DNA of 64,000 bases from Brevibacillus formosus (GCF_003013405.1 NZ_PXZL01000013.1:349343-413342); one strand, 5' to 3'; counted from the stretch's first letter, positions 7,094 to 16,224 are shown. Notes: generated by a model not told the origin, from the letters alone. Translations and numbers: made by a program.

Positions 7094-8266
7094 ATGATGG
7101 AAGAAACGAACGTAAGCTTGACGGATGCAACAACCATTTCCGTAGGAGATGTCGTAAAAGCAACCGTAACAAAAGTTGAGGACAAACAAGCGCTTGTAGA
7201 TTTAGGCTACAAGTACGATGGTCTGATTCCTATCAGCGAATTGTCTCCACTGCATGTTGAAAAGGTATCTGATGTAGTAGCGGTTGGTGATACTTTCGAA
7301 GTGAAAGTCATCAAGCTAAACGATGAGAAAGAAGAGCTCGTTGTTTCCAAGAAAGCCGTAGCGATGGAATCCTCTTGGTCTGAACTTGAGCAAAAAATGC
7401 AAGCGGGTGAAATCATCGAAGCGACGGTGAAAGAAGTAGTGAAGGGCGGCCTTGTTGTTGATGTAGGCGTTCGCGGCTTCATTCCAGCTTCCATGGTAGA
7501 GCGTCATTTCGTGGAAGATTTCTCCGACTACAAAGGCAAAACATTGACTTTGAAAGTCGTAGAAATGGATAAGGAAAAGAATAAAGTCATCCTGTCCCAC
7601 AAAGCGGTTTTGGAAGACGAAGCAAAAGTGCAAAAGCAATCCATTATGGATAAAATCCAAGTGGGTCAAGTATTGGAAGGAACAGTTCAACGCATGACCG
7701 ATTTTGGCGTATTCGTGGATATCGGTGGTGTTGATGGATTGGTTCACGTATCTGAGCTTGCTTGGAACCGTGTAGATAAGCCGTCCGATGTCGTGAAGGA
7801 AGGCGACAAGGTACATGTGAAGGTCCTCAAAATTGACCGTGAAAACGAGCGTATTGGCCTTAGCATCAAGGAAACGCAAGCAGGTCCATGGGCGAACGTT
7901 GCAGAAGATTTCAAAGCGGGCTCTATTCTGAATGGAACGGTAAAACGTTTGGTGTCCTTCGGTGCATTTATTGAGCTGGCTCCTGGAATTGAAGGCCTCG
8001 TACACATCTCCCAGATTGCAAATCGCCGGGTGAATACACCGAGTGAGGTGTTGAAAGAGGGCCAAGAAGTACAGGTGAAGGTTTTGGATGTTGTTCCACA
8101 AGAACAGCGCATTAGCCTCAGTATCCGTGCAGTAGAAGAAGACCGTGTAGAGCAGGCAGAACGCGCGAGCAAGCGTGAACAGCAACAATTCACGCAAGAA
8201 AACAATCAACCAATGGGCGTGACATTGGGCGAGTTGTTCGGTGATCTGAAAGACAAGTTCAAGTAA
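7094..8266 (+). CDS. ypfD: 30S ribosomal protein S1-like RNA-binding protein
   Basis: 390 residues with four S1 RNA-binding repeats at about 17-87, 103-171, 188-258 and 274-345; the last two carry the typical GxVxRMTDFGVFVDI and GxVKRLVSFGAFIEL motifs. The tail is charged. It corresponds to B. subtilis YpfD, a shorter relative of six-repeat E. coli S1, so a role in translation initiation or RNA binding is likely, but equivalence to E. coli S1 should not be assumed. AAGGAGGT lies 7 bases before the ATG. It has its own leader and terminator. Confidence 0.93.
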   Translation: MMEETNVSLTDATTISVGDVVKATVTKVEDKQALVDLGYKYDGLIPISELSPLHVEKVSDVVAVGDTFEVKVIKLNDEKEELVVSKKAVAMESSWSELEQKMQAGEIIEATVKEVVKGGLVVDVGVRGFIPASMVERHFVEDFSDYKGKTLTLKVVEMDKEKNKVILSHKAVLEDEAKVQKQSIMDKIQVGQVLEGTVQRMTDFGVFVDIGGVDGLVHVSELAWNRVDKPSDVVKEGDKVHVKVLKIDRENERIGLSIKETQAGPWANVAEDFKAGSILNGTVKRLVSFGAFIELAPGIEGLVHISQIANRRVNTPSEVLKEGQEVQVKVLDVVPQEQRISLSIRAVEEDRVEQAERASKREQQQFTQENNQPMGVTLGELFGDLKDKFK

Positions 8267-8286
8267 GAAAAAAGGAAGATTCATGG

Positions 8287-8314
8287 GGGATACGCTCTGG
8301 CGTATCCCTTTTTT
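8287..8314 (+). terminator. Terminator after the S1-like gene
   Basis: Perfect 9-bp stem GGGATACGC (8287-8295)/GCGTATCCC (8300-8308), loop TCTG, followed by six T. Confidence 0.93.
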
Positions 8315-8342
8315 CTGAGAGCGAAAGTCTAGGAGGAGTACA

Positions 8343-9395
8343 ATGGATCGTCGTTCGATTAGAAAACTGGACCATATTCGAAATGCTCTTATCACCGGGG
8401 AAAATGCTGCGAATAGCTTTGATGATGTTAGCTTTGTTCCGAACAGCTTGCCGAATGCAGCGTTTGTAGAAACCTCACTGGATACCGAGATCGCATCCTT
8501 GCGACTCTCCTCACCGATTATGATTAATGCGATGACAGGGGGAGCTGGTGGGACTACGCAGATCAATCAAAAACTGGCGATCATTGCTAGGGAACGAAAA
8601 CTGGCTATGGCTGTTGGGTCACAAATGGCCGCTCTGCGTGATCCAGATGTTACGGATAGCTATCGGATTGTTAGAAGGGAACATCCACAGGGGATCTTGT
8701 TTGCAAATGTCGGGGCAGAGGCGACAGTAGAGCAGGCAAAAGCAGCAGTGGAGATGATAGAAGCGAACGGATTGCAAATCCATCTGAATGTCATGCAAGA
8801 GCTGTTGATGCCTGAGGGAGATCGGGATTTTCGCGGCTATCTCGAGCGGATTCAAGCGATCAAGGAGAGTTTGGATGTGCCGGTTATTGTCAAAGAAGTC
8901 GGTTTTGGAATGGCAAAGGAATCAATCGAGAAGCTCATAGAAATTGGGATCAGAACAATCGATGTGGGTGGAAGAGGCGGAACAAATTTTGCTCAAGTCG
9001 AAAATATGCGAAGTGATCATCCTCACGCTATGTTCGAGGATTGGGGATTCACGACGGTAGAGAGCTTGCTGGAAGCGAATGCTGTCGGTCATTTAGGAGT
9101 GTCGTACATAGCGACAGGCGGTGTTCGTCATGGACTCGATGTAGTCAAGGCCGCTTCTTTAGGTGCGTCCGCTGTCGGGATGGCAGGGGCAATGCTGCGT
9201 CTGGTTCAACGCGAATCTCTGGTAGAATGCTTGTCTACCGTCGACAAATGGCATCATCAAATTCGTGTGGCGATGACGGCACTGGGAATAAAAGGTCTGG
9301 CTGACGCTGTTTGTACGCCTGTTATGATCACAGGTAAAACAGCAGAGAGAGCTAGGCTTCGTCACATGCAATTGGAGAGACTGGCGCAACGTTAG
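8343..9395 (+). CDS. fni: Isopentenyl-diphosphate delta-isomerase, type 2
   Basis: FMN- and NADPH-dependent isomerase that interconverts IPP and DMAPP in the cytosol; 350 residues. Family features seen: RKLDHIRNAL at the N-terminus, INAMTGGAGGT (about 60-70), the VGSQMAAL stretch, VKEVGFGM (about 183) and GGRGGTNFAQVE (about 203), which form the TIM-barrel flavin site. AGGAGGAG precedes the ATG. It supplies C5 units to the heptaprenyl synthase encoded at 22-26 kb. Confidence 0.95.
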   Translation: MDRRSIRKLDHIRNALITGENAANSFDDVSFVPNSLPNAAFVETSLDTEIASLRLSSPIMINAMTGGAGGTTQINQKLAIIARERKLAMAVGSQMAALRDPDVTDSYRIVRREHPQGILFANVGAEATVEQAKAAVEMIEANGLQIHLNVMQELLMPEGDRDFRGYLERIQAIKESLDVPVIVKEVGFGMAKESIEKLIEIGIRTIDVGGRGGTNFAQVENMRSDHPHAMFEDWGFTTVESLLEANAVGHLGVSYIATGGVRHGLDVVKAASLGASAVGMAGAMLRLVQRESLVECLSTVDKWHHQIRVAMTALGIKGLADAVCTPVMITGKTAERARLRHMQLERLAQR

Positions 9396-9480
9396 GTAGT
9401 GGACGAGCATTCGATTCATGAAATTTCCTTGGTTGAGGCATACTTTTGGGGGAGACAACCAACATTTTGAGGAGATGAAC

Positions 9481-10116
9481 ATGAACGAGGGAACCGTTGC
9501 GATCCTTATCCAGTGGTGTTTGCTGTGTCTTGTCTGGATGGGTAGCTTTGACTTGCAGCTGCAAAACATGAAGATGGAACGCAGACGAGTGCTCGCAGTG
9601 ATCAGCGCATTTTTAATGTGTACGTTTGTTAGCTGGGAAATCTATTTTGCCCCCATTCAAGTTAGTCTAAGTGGAACGATATTGCCACTGATCGCAAGCG
9701 TTGTCCTTTACACCAAGCTCATGTCCAAAATACGCAGATTGTATTTGCTGAGTGCGCTGGCAACGGCTCTTTTGCTATTTTGGCTACGCTGGCTGTTTTT
9801 TACCGATCCGATCTTGCTGTTTTGGGATGAGCGGATCATCGTACCCGCTGTTGGAGTCAGTACGATTTTTTTGATGAGCAGAACAAATCTGGGACAGCTG
9901 TTTCAGCTCATGCTCTCCCTGCCTCTCGCAGATGCGATACATTCGCTATATTTTTGGAAATTGTCGGGTTCCTGTCAGTGGGGATCGGAATATGCACAAG
10001 ATCTGCTGTGGAGTAGCCTATCACTATGGGCACTCGTCAGCGTAGTCTGGTCTGCGATTCGTCGTATCCTTGGCAGAGCTGAAACAGAGTCTTCCCATTC
10101 CGATACGGGTAGGTGA
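9481..10116 (+). CDS. yphA: Polytopic membrane protein, YphA-like
   Basis: About 211 residues with five or six hydrophobic segments and few polar loops. No enzyme motif is visible. B. subtilis yphA encodes a similar-sized membrane protein between fni and the YIEGIA gene, so the name rests on position and topology. The start is the ATG at 9481 after GAGGAG (9469-9474); an in-frame ATG six bases earlier is also possible. Its stop lies just before the GTG start of the next gene. Confidence 0.7.
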   Translation: MNEGTVAILIQWCLLCLVWMGSFDLQLQNMKMERRRVLAVISAFLMCTFVSWEIYFAPIQVSLSGTILPLIASVVLYTKLMSKIRRLYLLSALATALLLFWLRWLFFTDPILLFWDERIIVPAVGVSTIFLMSRTNLGQLFQLMLSLPLADAIHSLYFWKLSGSCQWGSEYAQDLLWSSLSLWALVSVVWSAIRRILGRAETESSHSDTGR

Positions 10117-10123
10117 CGCTAGG

Positions 10124-11029
10124 GTGTTGAAGGGATTGCTAGCTTATGATTATGTTTTTCCGTTAGTTCTGGGTTTCCTATTCGGCATTATGTGCCGGAT
10201 TCATCTTTTGCGAACAGATTATCGACAATATCCAACCTATCCCCACGGAAAAATTATTCACGTTTCACTTGGGGTGATCGCATCCGCGCTCGGAGCGTTA
10301 GCGATTCCAGCGCTGCTCAAGGAGAATTACACGGCAGTCACATTTTTGACGTTGGCTGCTCAACAATTTCGCGATGTCAGGAACATGGAACGCACTACGC
10401 TCAATGAGATCGATACGCAGGAGCTGGTACCCCGTGGCGGCCCCTATATCGAAGGAATCGCAATGGTGTTTGAAGGACGCAATTACATGGTCATGTTTAC
10501 CTCTTTGGTGACAACGACGGCTACTATTCTCTTTCATTGGTGGGGGGGTATCATTGCAGGTGTCATCGCCTTGTTGATTTCTCGCAAGCTGCGCTCTGGA
10601 AAAACTCTATCGCTGATTGCAGAGATTGAGCCGGGGGAAGTGAGAATGGAAGGAAAAGACTTGTATGTAAACGACATTTACATCATGAACGTCGGGTTGG
10701 CAGATGCCCAAGAGATCATACGCAAGCAAGGTGTGGGCTTTATTTTGACGCCGAAGGATGCCAATGCCAAGGTCACAATTGCCCACCCGGGACAGCGGCA
10801 GGCGATTTTGCACGATGTCGCGACGCAGCTTGGCGTATATACAGATACGGGAGAGCCATCGCTAACACCGCTGGTAAAACGTGATATACAGTCAGGAAGA
10901 CTGGGTGTATTTTTATTGCCGCAAGAAAAAGATGTAGAACGTGCAACGTCCGTAATTCGTGCAGTCCCGATTCTCGAGAGCGTCTTCCGAATGCCAACGA
11001 AGACTAGAATCGTGAAAAAGGAGCTGTAG
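10124..11029 (+). CDS. YIEGIA family membrane protein (SeaA/YphB-like)
   Basis: 301 residues. The signature PYIEGIAMVFEGRNYMVMFT (about 108-127) defines the family. It is flanked by hydrophobic stretches (about 8-25, 45-62, 130-155); a soluble C-terminal part follows. B. subtilis has the homologue seaA (yphB) in the same place, implicated in sporulation. The GTG at 10124 follows AGGTGA (10111-10116) and the upstream stop codon closely, so it is preferred over an earlier in-frame TTG inside yphA. The small partner gene follows after 3 bases. Confidence 0.83.
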   Translation: MLKGLLAYDYVFPLVLGFLFGIMCRIHLLRTDYRQYPTYPHGKIIHVSLGVIASALGALAIPALLKENYTAVTFLTLAAQQFRDVRNMERTTLNEIDTQELVPRGGPYIEGIAMVFEGRNYMVMFTSLVTTTATILFHWWGGIIAGVIALLISRKLRSGKTLSLIAEIEPGEVRMEGKDLYVNDIYIMNVGLADAQEIIRKQGVGFILTPKDANAKVTIAHPGQRQAILHDVATQLGVYTDTGEPSLTPLVKRDIQSGRLGVFLLPQEKDVERATSVIRAVPILESVFRMPTKTRIVKKEL

Positions 11030-11032
11030 GCC

Positions 11033-11215
11033 ATGACAGGAGTAATCTTGGCGGTGATTACGACGAACAAAGACAGGATAGCAGGTGGTGTGCCGATTTT
11101 TATCGAGTCTACCAAGGAGAAGATGCAGCAAACAGCCTTCACGCTGGAAAAGATACTAGACGGGATGGTGCATGAAGTGAGCACCGATACCCTTATCATT
11201 GTTCGGCATAAGTAG
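11033..11215 (+). CDS. Small partner protein of YIEGIA ('capping subunit')
   Basis: 60 residues, probably soluble, with the core GGVPIFIESTKEKMQQTAFT. Current annotation practice links this small family to the YIEGIA protein as a 'capping complex subunit', and the adjacency here (3 bases) supports a pair. The biochemical activity is not established. It precedes der. Confidence 0.72.
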   Translation: MTGVILAVITTNKDRIAGGVPIFIESTKEKMQQTAFTLEKILDGMVHEVSTDTLIIVRHK

Positions 11216-11269
11216 TGTATGGTATGATTAGCTAGTCAAAACGTAAAATGAGAGAGAGTGTTGTTGATT

Positions 11270-12583
11270 ATGGGATTACCAGTGGTAGCCATTGTGGGGA
11301 GACCCAACGTGGGGAAGTCCACGATTTTTAACAGATTGATTGGCGAACGAGTCGCGATCGTGGAGGATATGCCGGGAGTAACCCGTGACCGCCTGTACGG
11401 GAAAGGTGAATGGTTAACGCATACTTTCCATGTGATTGATACCGGTGGAATTGAGTTTGGCGAGACCGACGAGATTCTTACACAGATGCGTTACCAGGCA
11501 GAGCTTGCGATTGACGAAGCAGATGTCATCATTATGATTGCAGATAGCCGTACAGGAGTGACAGATGCGGACGTTGAACTGTCACGGATGCTGAACCGGA
11601 CAGGAAAACCTGTCGTTCTCGCGGTGAACAAAGCGGATAATCCGGAAATGCGTGCGGATATTTACGATTTTTATTCCTTGGGTCTGGGCGAGCCATTCCC
11701 TGTCTCGGGTAGCCATGGTCTTGGCTTGGGCGATATGCTGGAAGAAGTGGTTCAGCATTTCCCAGCAGAGGATGACGAAGAGAAAAGAGACGATGTTATT
11801 CGTGTTTCCATCATCGGTCGTCCAAACGTCGGAAAGTCTTCCTTGACGAATGCGATTCTCGGTGAAGAGCGAGTTATTGTCAGTGATGTTGCCGGAACGA
11901 CCCGTGATGCAATCGACACGCCGTTTGAGCGTGATGGCCAAAGCTACGTTCTCGTAGATACGGCAGGTATGCGCAAGCGTGGGAAAGTGTATGAAACAAC
12001 GGAAAAATACAGTGTGATGCGTGCGATGCGTTCCATTGAAGATTCCGATGTCGTTCTTGTTGTCATTAACGGGGAAGAGGGCATTATCGAGCAGGACAAG
12101 AAGATCGCGGGTTATGCACATGAGGCTGGCCGTGGTGTCATTATTATCGTGAACAAATGGGATGCTATTGAAAAAGACGACAAAACGATGCAACGCTTCA
12201 CAGAATTGATCCGCGAAGAATTTAAATATCTAGATTACGCTCCGATTATGTATGTGTCTGCAAAATCGAAGCAACGTGTCCATACGATTCTACCGAAGGT
12301 CAATGAAGTAGCTCAAGCACATGCGATGCGGATTCCTACCGCGGTTCTCAATGATTTGGTAACAGATGCGACGATCCGTACACCTCCGCCATCTGATCGC
12401 GGTAAACGCTTGAAGATCAACTATGCGACACAAGCAACAGTGAAACCACCGACGTTCATTCTGTTTGTGAACGATCCGGAACTTATGCACTTCTCCTATG
12501 AACGTTACATAGAGAACAAAATCCGTGAAGCATTTGTGTTTGAAGGCACACCAGTTAGAATCTGGACACGGAAAAAAACGTAG
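11270..12583 (+). CDS. der: Ribosome biogenesis GTPase Der
   Basis: Essential GTPase for 50S subunit maturation, 437 residues. Two G domains in tandem: GRPNVGKST at 10-18 with NKAD near 118, and GRPNVGKSS near 183 with DTAG, then NKWD near 295. A KH-like C-terminal domain ends in [12 protein letters not shown], as in the family. An in-frame GTG lies 12 bases upstream, but ATG at 11270 gives the conserved [18 protein letters not shown] start. Confidence 0.97.
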   Translation: MGLPVVAIVGRPNVGKSTIFNRLIGERVAIVEDMPGVTRDRLYGKGEWLTHTFHVIDTGGIEFGETDEILTQMRYQAELAIDEADVIIMIADSRTGVTDADVELSRMLNRTGKPVVLAVNKADNPEMRADIYDFYSLGLGEPFPVSGSHGLGLGDMLEEVVQHFPAEDDEEKRDDVIRVSIIGRPNVGKSSLTNAILGEERVIVSDVAGTTRDAIDTPFERDGQSYVLVDTAGMRKRGKVYETTEKYSVMRAMRSIEDSDVVLVVINGEEGIIEQDKKIAGYAHEAGRGVIIIVNKWDAIEKDDKTMQRFTELIREEFKYLDYAPIMYVSAKSKQRVHTILPKVNEVAQAHAMRIPTAVLNDLVTDATIRTPPPSDRGKRLKINYATQATVKPPTFILFVNDPELMHFSYERYIENKIREAFVFEGTPVRIWTRKKT

Positions 12584-12598
12584 GGAGAGAAAAACGCC

Positions 12599-13201
12599 AT
12601 GGTGTTATTATCCTGGGTGCTTAGCTATTTAATCGGTTCTATTAGCTTTAGCTATCTTATCGCCAAAAAAGTCGCAGGAATTGACATTCGTTCTCATGGC
12701 AGCGGAAATGCCGGTGCAACCAATACCCTCAGGGTGTTAGGAAAAGGCCCCGGCATTGCCGTTCTCCTTCTTGATGCACTAAAAGGAATAGCTGCGATGG
12801 GACTGACTCACCTGATGACAGGGGACCCGGCAGCGTACGCAGTGGCAGGTCTATTTGTTATCGCGGGTCATAATTGGCCGATCTTTTTTGGATTCCGCGG
12901 AGGGAAAGGCATTGCGACCACGCTAGGCGTCGTGTTAGGGTTTTCTCCCTTGGCATTTTTGATCGCTGCCGTGTTGGCAGTTTTAGTTATTGCGATTACT
13001 CGCTTTGTTTCATTAGGATCATTGGTTATCGTAACGGTCATTCCATTTACCCTTTACTTGTTGGACAAACCTACTTCCTTTATCTGGGCGAGCTTGGCGA
13101 TCGCAATCTTTGCTTACATTCGTCATTATAACAATATCCGCAATCTTCTTGCAGGTAACGAACGGAAACTAGGAGACAAGTCCAACCGGAAGCTGGGATA
13201 A
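12599..13201 (+). CDS. plsY: Glycerol-3-phosphate acyltransferase (acyl-phosphate dependent)
   Basis: Integral membrane enzyme that transfers acyl groups from acyl phosphate to glycerol 3-phosphate, the first step of phosphatidate synthesis. 200 residues with several membrane segments. Conserved blocks are seen: RSHGSGNAGATN (about 31-42), GHNWPIFFGFRGGKGIATT (about 90-108) and RHYNNIRNLLAG near the end. It sits between der and gpsA, which makes its substrate. Confidence 0.96.
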   Translation: MVLLSWVLSYLIGSISFSYLIAKKVAGIDIRSHGSGNAGATNTLRVLGKGPGIAVLLLDALKGIAAMGLTHLMTGDPAAYAVAGLFVIAGHNWPIFFGFRGGKGIATTLGVVLGFSPLAFLIAAVLAVLVIAITRFVSLGSLVIVTVIPFTLYLLDKPTSFIWASLAIAIFAYIRHYNNIRNLLAGNERKLGDKSNRKLG

Positions 13202-13238
13202 TGTACGAACGGACATGAGAAAAGTGGAGGGGGACGTA

Positions 13239-14267
13239 TTGATTCAAAATGTTACGGTGATTGGGGCCGGAAGCTGGGGAACGGCACTTGCTACAGTCTT
13301 GGCGGACAACGGTCATCAGGTTACGCTTTGGGTACGGGATACCAAGCTGGCAGAAGAAATAAACAGCAAGCATGTGAATGAGAAGTACCTGCCGGGAGAA
13401 ACGCTTTCGACCAACATTGTTGCCACCACCAATATTCAAGAAGCTGTCGTTGGCAAGCGCATTGTCCTTCTCGTTGTTCCTTCCCATGCCATGCGCCAAA
13501 TCTGTCGGCAAGTGGCTCCGCACCTGGAACCGGATGTACTGTTAATTCATGCGACAAAAGGCTTTGAATTGGAAAGCCTGAAGCGGATGTCAGAAGTCAT
13601 TGCGGAAGAGGTGCCGAAAGAGATTGCGTCCAGATTGGCTGTGTTGTCAGGACCGAGCCATGCCGAGGAAGTAGTCAAACGGCAGCCAACGACAGTGGTC
13701 ATGGCGTCTGAATCGGAAGAAAGCATGCTGCGCTCTCAAGATTTGCTGATGAATACAAATTTTCGAGTGTATACCAACCCGGACCTGATTGGCGCTGAGA
13801 TCGCCGGAGCGTTGAAGAACATCATTGCACTTGGTGCAGGGATGTCTGATGGTTTAGGGTATGGGGACAACGCTAAGGCAGCCCTGTTGACCCGTGGTTT
13901 GGCGGAAATTAGCCGACTGGGCATCAAGCTCGGTGCTAAGCCACTTACGTTTTCTGGCCTGGCTGGTGTCGGTGATTTGATTGCCACATGTACGAGTAAA
14001 CACAGCCGAAACTGGCGTGCAGGCTATATGCTCGGACAAGGAAAAAAACTCGATGACGTACTGGCACAGATGGGCATGGTCGTCGAAGGCGTTCGCACGA
14101 CAAATGCAGCCTTTTCCTTATCGCAACGCGAGCAGGTTGAAATGCCAATCACCTCTGTTCTGTATGGGATGCTGTTTGAAGGAAAAGAAGCTCGTCAAGG
14201 CGTGGAAGAACTGATGGGACGCGGAAAAACCTTTGAAATGGCGTACCTGAATCCCGATGCGGAATAA
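13239..14267 (+). CDS. gpsA: NAD(P)H-dependent glycerol-3-phosphate dehydrogenase
   Basis: Makes sn-glycerol 3-phosphate from dihydroxyacetone phosphate for phospholipid synthesis. 342 residues from the TTG at 13239, which follows GGAGGGGG (13226-13233) by 5 bases; an ATG 24 bases earlier is possible. The Rossmann motif GAGSWGTALA is at 9-18. KGFELES, GPSHAEEV, the active-site ALKNIIALGAG and KHSRNWRAG are all in family order. Confidence 0.96.
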   Translation: MIQNVTVIGAGSWGTALATVLADNGHQVTLWVRDTKLAEEINSKHVNEKYLPGETLSTNIVATTNIQEAVVGKRIVLLVVPSHAMRQICRQVAPHLEPDVLLIHATKGFELESLKRMSEVIAEEVPKEIASRLAVLSGPSHAEEVVKRQPTTVVMASESEESMLRSQDLLMNTNFRVYTNPDLIGAEIAGALKNIIALGAGMSDGLGYGDNAKAALLTRGLAEISRLGIKLGAKPLTFSGLAGVGDLIATCTSKHSRNWRAGYMLGQGKKLDDVLAQMGMVVEGVRTTNAAFSLSQREQVEMPITSVLYGMLFEGKEARQGVEELMGRGKTFEMAYLNPDAE

Positions 14268-14345
14268 GTCATGAGTGAAGTATCACCGATTTAGGCTTCT
14301 GCACATACGATAGGGTGAAAGCCCATGTGCAGGAGGAGATTTCAC

Positions 14346-14612
14346 GTGAATAATATGTCGAAACGACTTTTTGAGCGCTTGCAAGGAAAAGCAACGGAAA
14401 ATGTCGATGAAGAAAAGCTTCGCTCACTAGCTGGTCAGGTCAAGCGCAGTGATTTTGAAGACGAGACCAAGCTGCGTCAAATCATTCGCACGCTCGCTAC
14501 CCTTAGCGGCAAGCAATTAACTCCTGAAAAGGAAGATAGGGTCATTGAAATGTTTCGCAATCAGGAAATTAATCTTAATGACATGTCCACCTTGACCAAG
14601 CTGCTCAAATAA
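14346..14612 (+). CDS. spoVIF: Stage VI sporulation protein F
   Basis: 88 residues, soluble and charged. SpoVIF (YjcC in B. subtilis) is needed for proper coat assembly late in sporulation. I recognise the family from LFERLQGKATENVDEEKLRS, FEDETKLRQIIRTLA and the ending DMSTLTKLLK. GTG at 14346 follows AGGAGGAG by 7 bases. GCACAT (14301-14306) and ATGTGC (14325-14330) form a hairpin just upstream of the ribosome-binding site. Confidence 0.82.
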   Translation: MNNMSKRLFERLQGKATENVDEEKLRSLAGQVKRSDFEDETKLRQIIRTLATLSGKQLTPEKEDRVIEMFRNQEINLNDMSTLTKLLK

Positions 14613-14715
14613 GAGAAATGGGCGATTATGCCCGTTACCTGCAACCAAAACCGTCATACAGTAAGACTAGGAACAATCATGGCTCTACAGGGACATGGCT
14701 GACCTACAGATTGCA

Positions 14716-14749
14716 AGAAAAAAAGAGGGATCTTATCCCTCTTTTTTTC
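14716..14749. terminator. Bidirectional terminator between spoVIF and the convergent gene
   Basis: AGAGGGAT (14724-14731) pairs with ATCCCTCT (14735-14742) around a 3-nt loop, with A-rich and T-rich flanks, so it works on both strands. The stop codon of the minus-strand gene (14733-14735) lies in the loop. Confidence 0.9.
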
Positions 14750-15212
14750 TTTCTTTGGAGTTGCTGCTTACCTGTGTAATCAGGTTCTGGACCAAAGGGG
14801 ATTGCAGGAGACCCAGTAATTGCCCGATATCTATATTGGCCAAAAGGTTGCCTAAGCCAGACTCCGGCTGTGTTGTTGTTTCGGCAGCCTTTTGTGGCTC
14901 TGGAGCTGCTTTCCGTTTGCCAGCAGGCTTTTCGGCAACGACCTCAGGCTCAGGCGTGCGTTTTCCGAGGTTCTCAATCATCTCCATCGCCCCGTACAAC
15001 GAATCCATTGTGTCTTCTACCTGCCGAATCGTGCTGCCGATCCCTTTGATGTTATGGCGCATTTTCGTAACAGAGGTCCGCAAATCAACCGCGGGCAGGA
15101 TTTTTTTCGGTGAAATGGAAAGGGAGACATTTTCGACTTGGTCGCTTAATTTTTTGCTGGGTATAGGCGCGTATGGATTCCGCCATTTTCGATTATTTAC
15201 TTTATTACTCAA
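14733..15212 (-). CDS. Hypothetical protein, possible spore-associated
   Basis: 159 residues from a TTG start preceded by GGAGGG (complement of 15221-15226). The first part is basic (KVNNRKWRNPY). The middle is a helical region (LRTSVTKMRHNIKGIGSTI, then VEDTMDSLYGAMEMIENLG) that could form a coiled coil. A Pro/Ala/Lys-rich linker follows, and a hydrophobic C-terminal stretch (GLGNLLANIDIGQLLGLLQS). No signal peptide. The setting among spore genes suggests, but does not prove, a sporulation role. Family not recognised. Confidence 0.7.
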   Translation of the reverse strand: MSNKVNNRKWRNPYAPIPSKKLSDQVENVSLSISPKKILPAVDLRTSVTKMRHNIKGIGSTIRQVEDTMDSLYGAMEMIENLGKRTPEPEVVAEKPAGKRKAAPEPQKAAETTTQPESGLGNLLANIDIGQLLGLLQSPLVQNLITQVSSNSKERKKEG

Positions 15213-15346
15213 CGTTTCATCCCTCCAATGGGCGAATTCATCACGATAGTCTATGCGAATGTCTAGTATTAGGTTCGCAAGCGTCAGACGAAGAGGAGGA
15301 AGTATGGTATAATAAAGCAAAAAATGCAAAGGATGCTGCAGTCCCG

Positions 15347-15535
15347 ATGTATATTGATCCTATGACAAAGATGAACATTTCCTTAATCGCCATTGGGCTC
15401 ATGTTCGTCTGCAATTTAGTTATGATCTTTGCCAGAAAAATAAGCAATGGGTTTTTGCGGTTCCTTGTGAAGACCTTCGCATTCTTGCTATTACTCGTCG
15501 TGCTTGTCATGATTTTGATTGTGATTTTTGTCTAG
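15347..15535 (+). CDS. Small two-helix membrane protein, YphE-like (DUF2768)
   Basis: 62 residues, two membrane helices (ISLIAIGLMFVCNLVMIFA and FAFLLLLVVLVMILIVIFV) separated by RKISNGFLRF. B. subtilis yphE encodes a similar protein between gpsA and spoIVA. The ribosome-binding site is weak (AAAGGA, 15328-15333), so the start could differ. A TATAAT box at 15308-15313 may be its promoter. Function unknown. Confidence 0.65.
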   Translation: MYIDPMTKMNISLIAIGLMFVCNLVMIFARKISNGFLRFLVKTFAFLLLLVVLVMILIVIFV

Positions 15536-15547
15536 GGAGGATTATCA

Positions 15548-15844
15548 ATGTCGGCGATCACACTACTAACTCGTGCTGGCAGTCATGAAGTCTCGATCGA
15601 GTTGAATCAATCGATTGTTGCTCTTGCCAAAAAGAACAACATCGTGTGGGGGCATGCGTGCCAAAGAGGGGTATGTGCACAATGCCGTACACATGTTTTG
15701 GAAGGGGCAGAGCACTTAAACGAAGTGACACCAGAAGAAAAACTACGATTGCGTAAGGCTGAACGCGCAGAAGGCTACAGATTAGGCTGCCAGACGAAGA
15801 TTGTTTCATCAGGAACAATCAAGGTAGCTCATCGGCCGTATTAG
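15548..15844 (+). CDS. [2Fe-2S] ferredoxin-like protein A (plant-type spacing)
   Basis: 98 residues, a single ferredoxin fold. Cluster ligands CQRGVCAQC (C-x4-C-x2-C, about 38-46) plus LGCQ near 81. GGAGG lies upstream of the ATG. A second, distinct ferredoxin follows 16 bases later. An electron-transfer role follows from the fold, but the partner is unknown. It is embedded between sporulation genes (yphE, yphF, spoIVA). Confidence 0.85.
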   Translation: MSAITLLTRAGSHEVSIELNQSIVALAKKNNIVWGHACQRGVCAQCRTHVLEGAEHLNEVTPEEKLRLRKAERAEGYRLGCQTKIVSSGTIKVAHRPY

Positions 15845-15860
15845 TAAAGGAAGTGACGGA

Positions 15861-16208
15861 ATGGGGAAAGTAACCTTTCTCCCGAGCAAGAAGAGTGTGA
15901 AGGCGCGGACAGGGCAAACCTTGGTCGGCGTTGCTTCGTCAGCTCGCGTTGTAATCCCGCAGAGATGCGGTGGACACGCATCTTGTCTGATGTGCCGCGT
16001 GGTCGTTGAAAACGGCCTGCTGTGCCCGCCAACAGCTCTGGAAAAGCGCAAGCTGCCTGAAAAGGATCTCGCGAATGGGATTCGTTTGGCCTGTCAGGCA
16101 AAAACGACGGAAAAGGATTGTACGGTCAGGATTCCAGAAAGTAAGCTGAAATCAGTAGTAGCGGCTGCACTCGAGCGACAACGCAAAGAAAATGAAGATG
16201 GAATGTAA
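15861..16208 (+). CDS. [2Fe-2S] ferredoxin-like protein B (adrenodoxin-type spacing)
   Basis: 115 residues. Cluster ligands CGGHASCLMC (C-x5-C-x2-C, about 34-43) and LACQ near 79; the x5 spacing is that of adrenodoxin/ISC ferredoxins, unlike its neighbour. A charged C-terminal helix (KSVVAAALERQRKENED) extends past the fold. The end overlaps the region just before yphF. Partner unknown. Confidence 0.83.
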   Translation: MGKVTFLPSKKSVKARTGQTLVGVASSARVVIPQRCGGHASCLMCRVVVENGLLCPPTALEKRKLPEKDLANGIRLACQAKTTEKDCTVRIPESKLKSVVAAALERQRKENEDGM

Positions 16209-16224
16209 GAGGTGTGTACATAAG

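Noticed and set aside
7316-8566. 416-codon minus-strand reading frame opposite the S1-like gene
   Set aside because: It crosses a clear plus-strand terminator and two real genes; a shadow rich in Cys/Phe.
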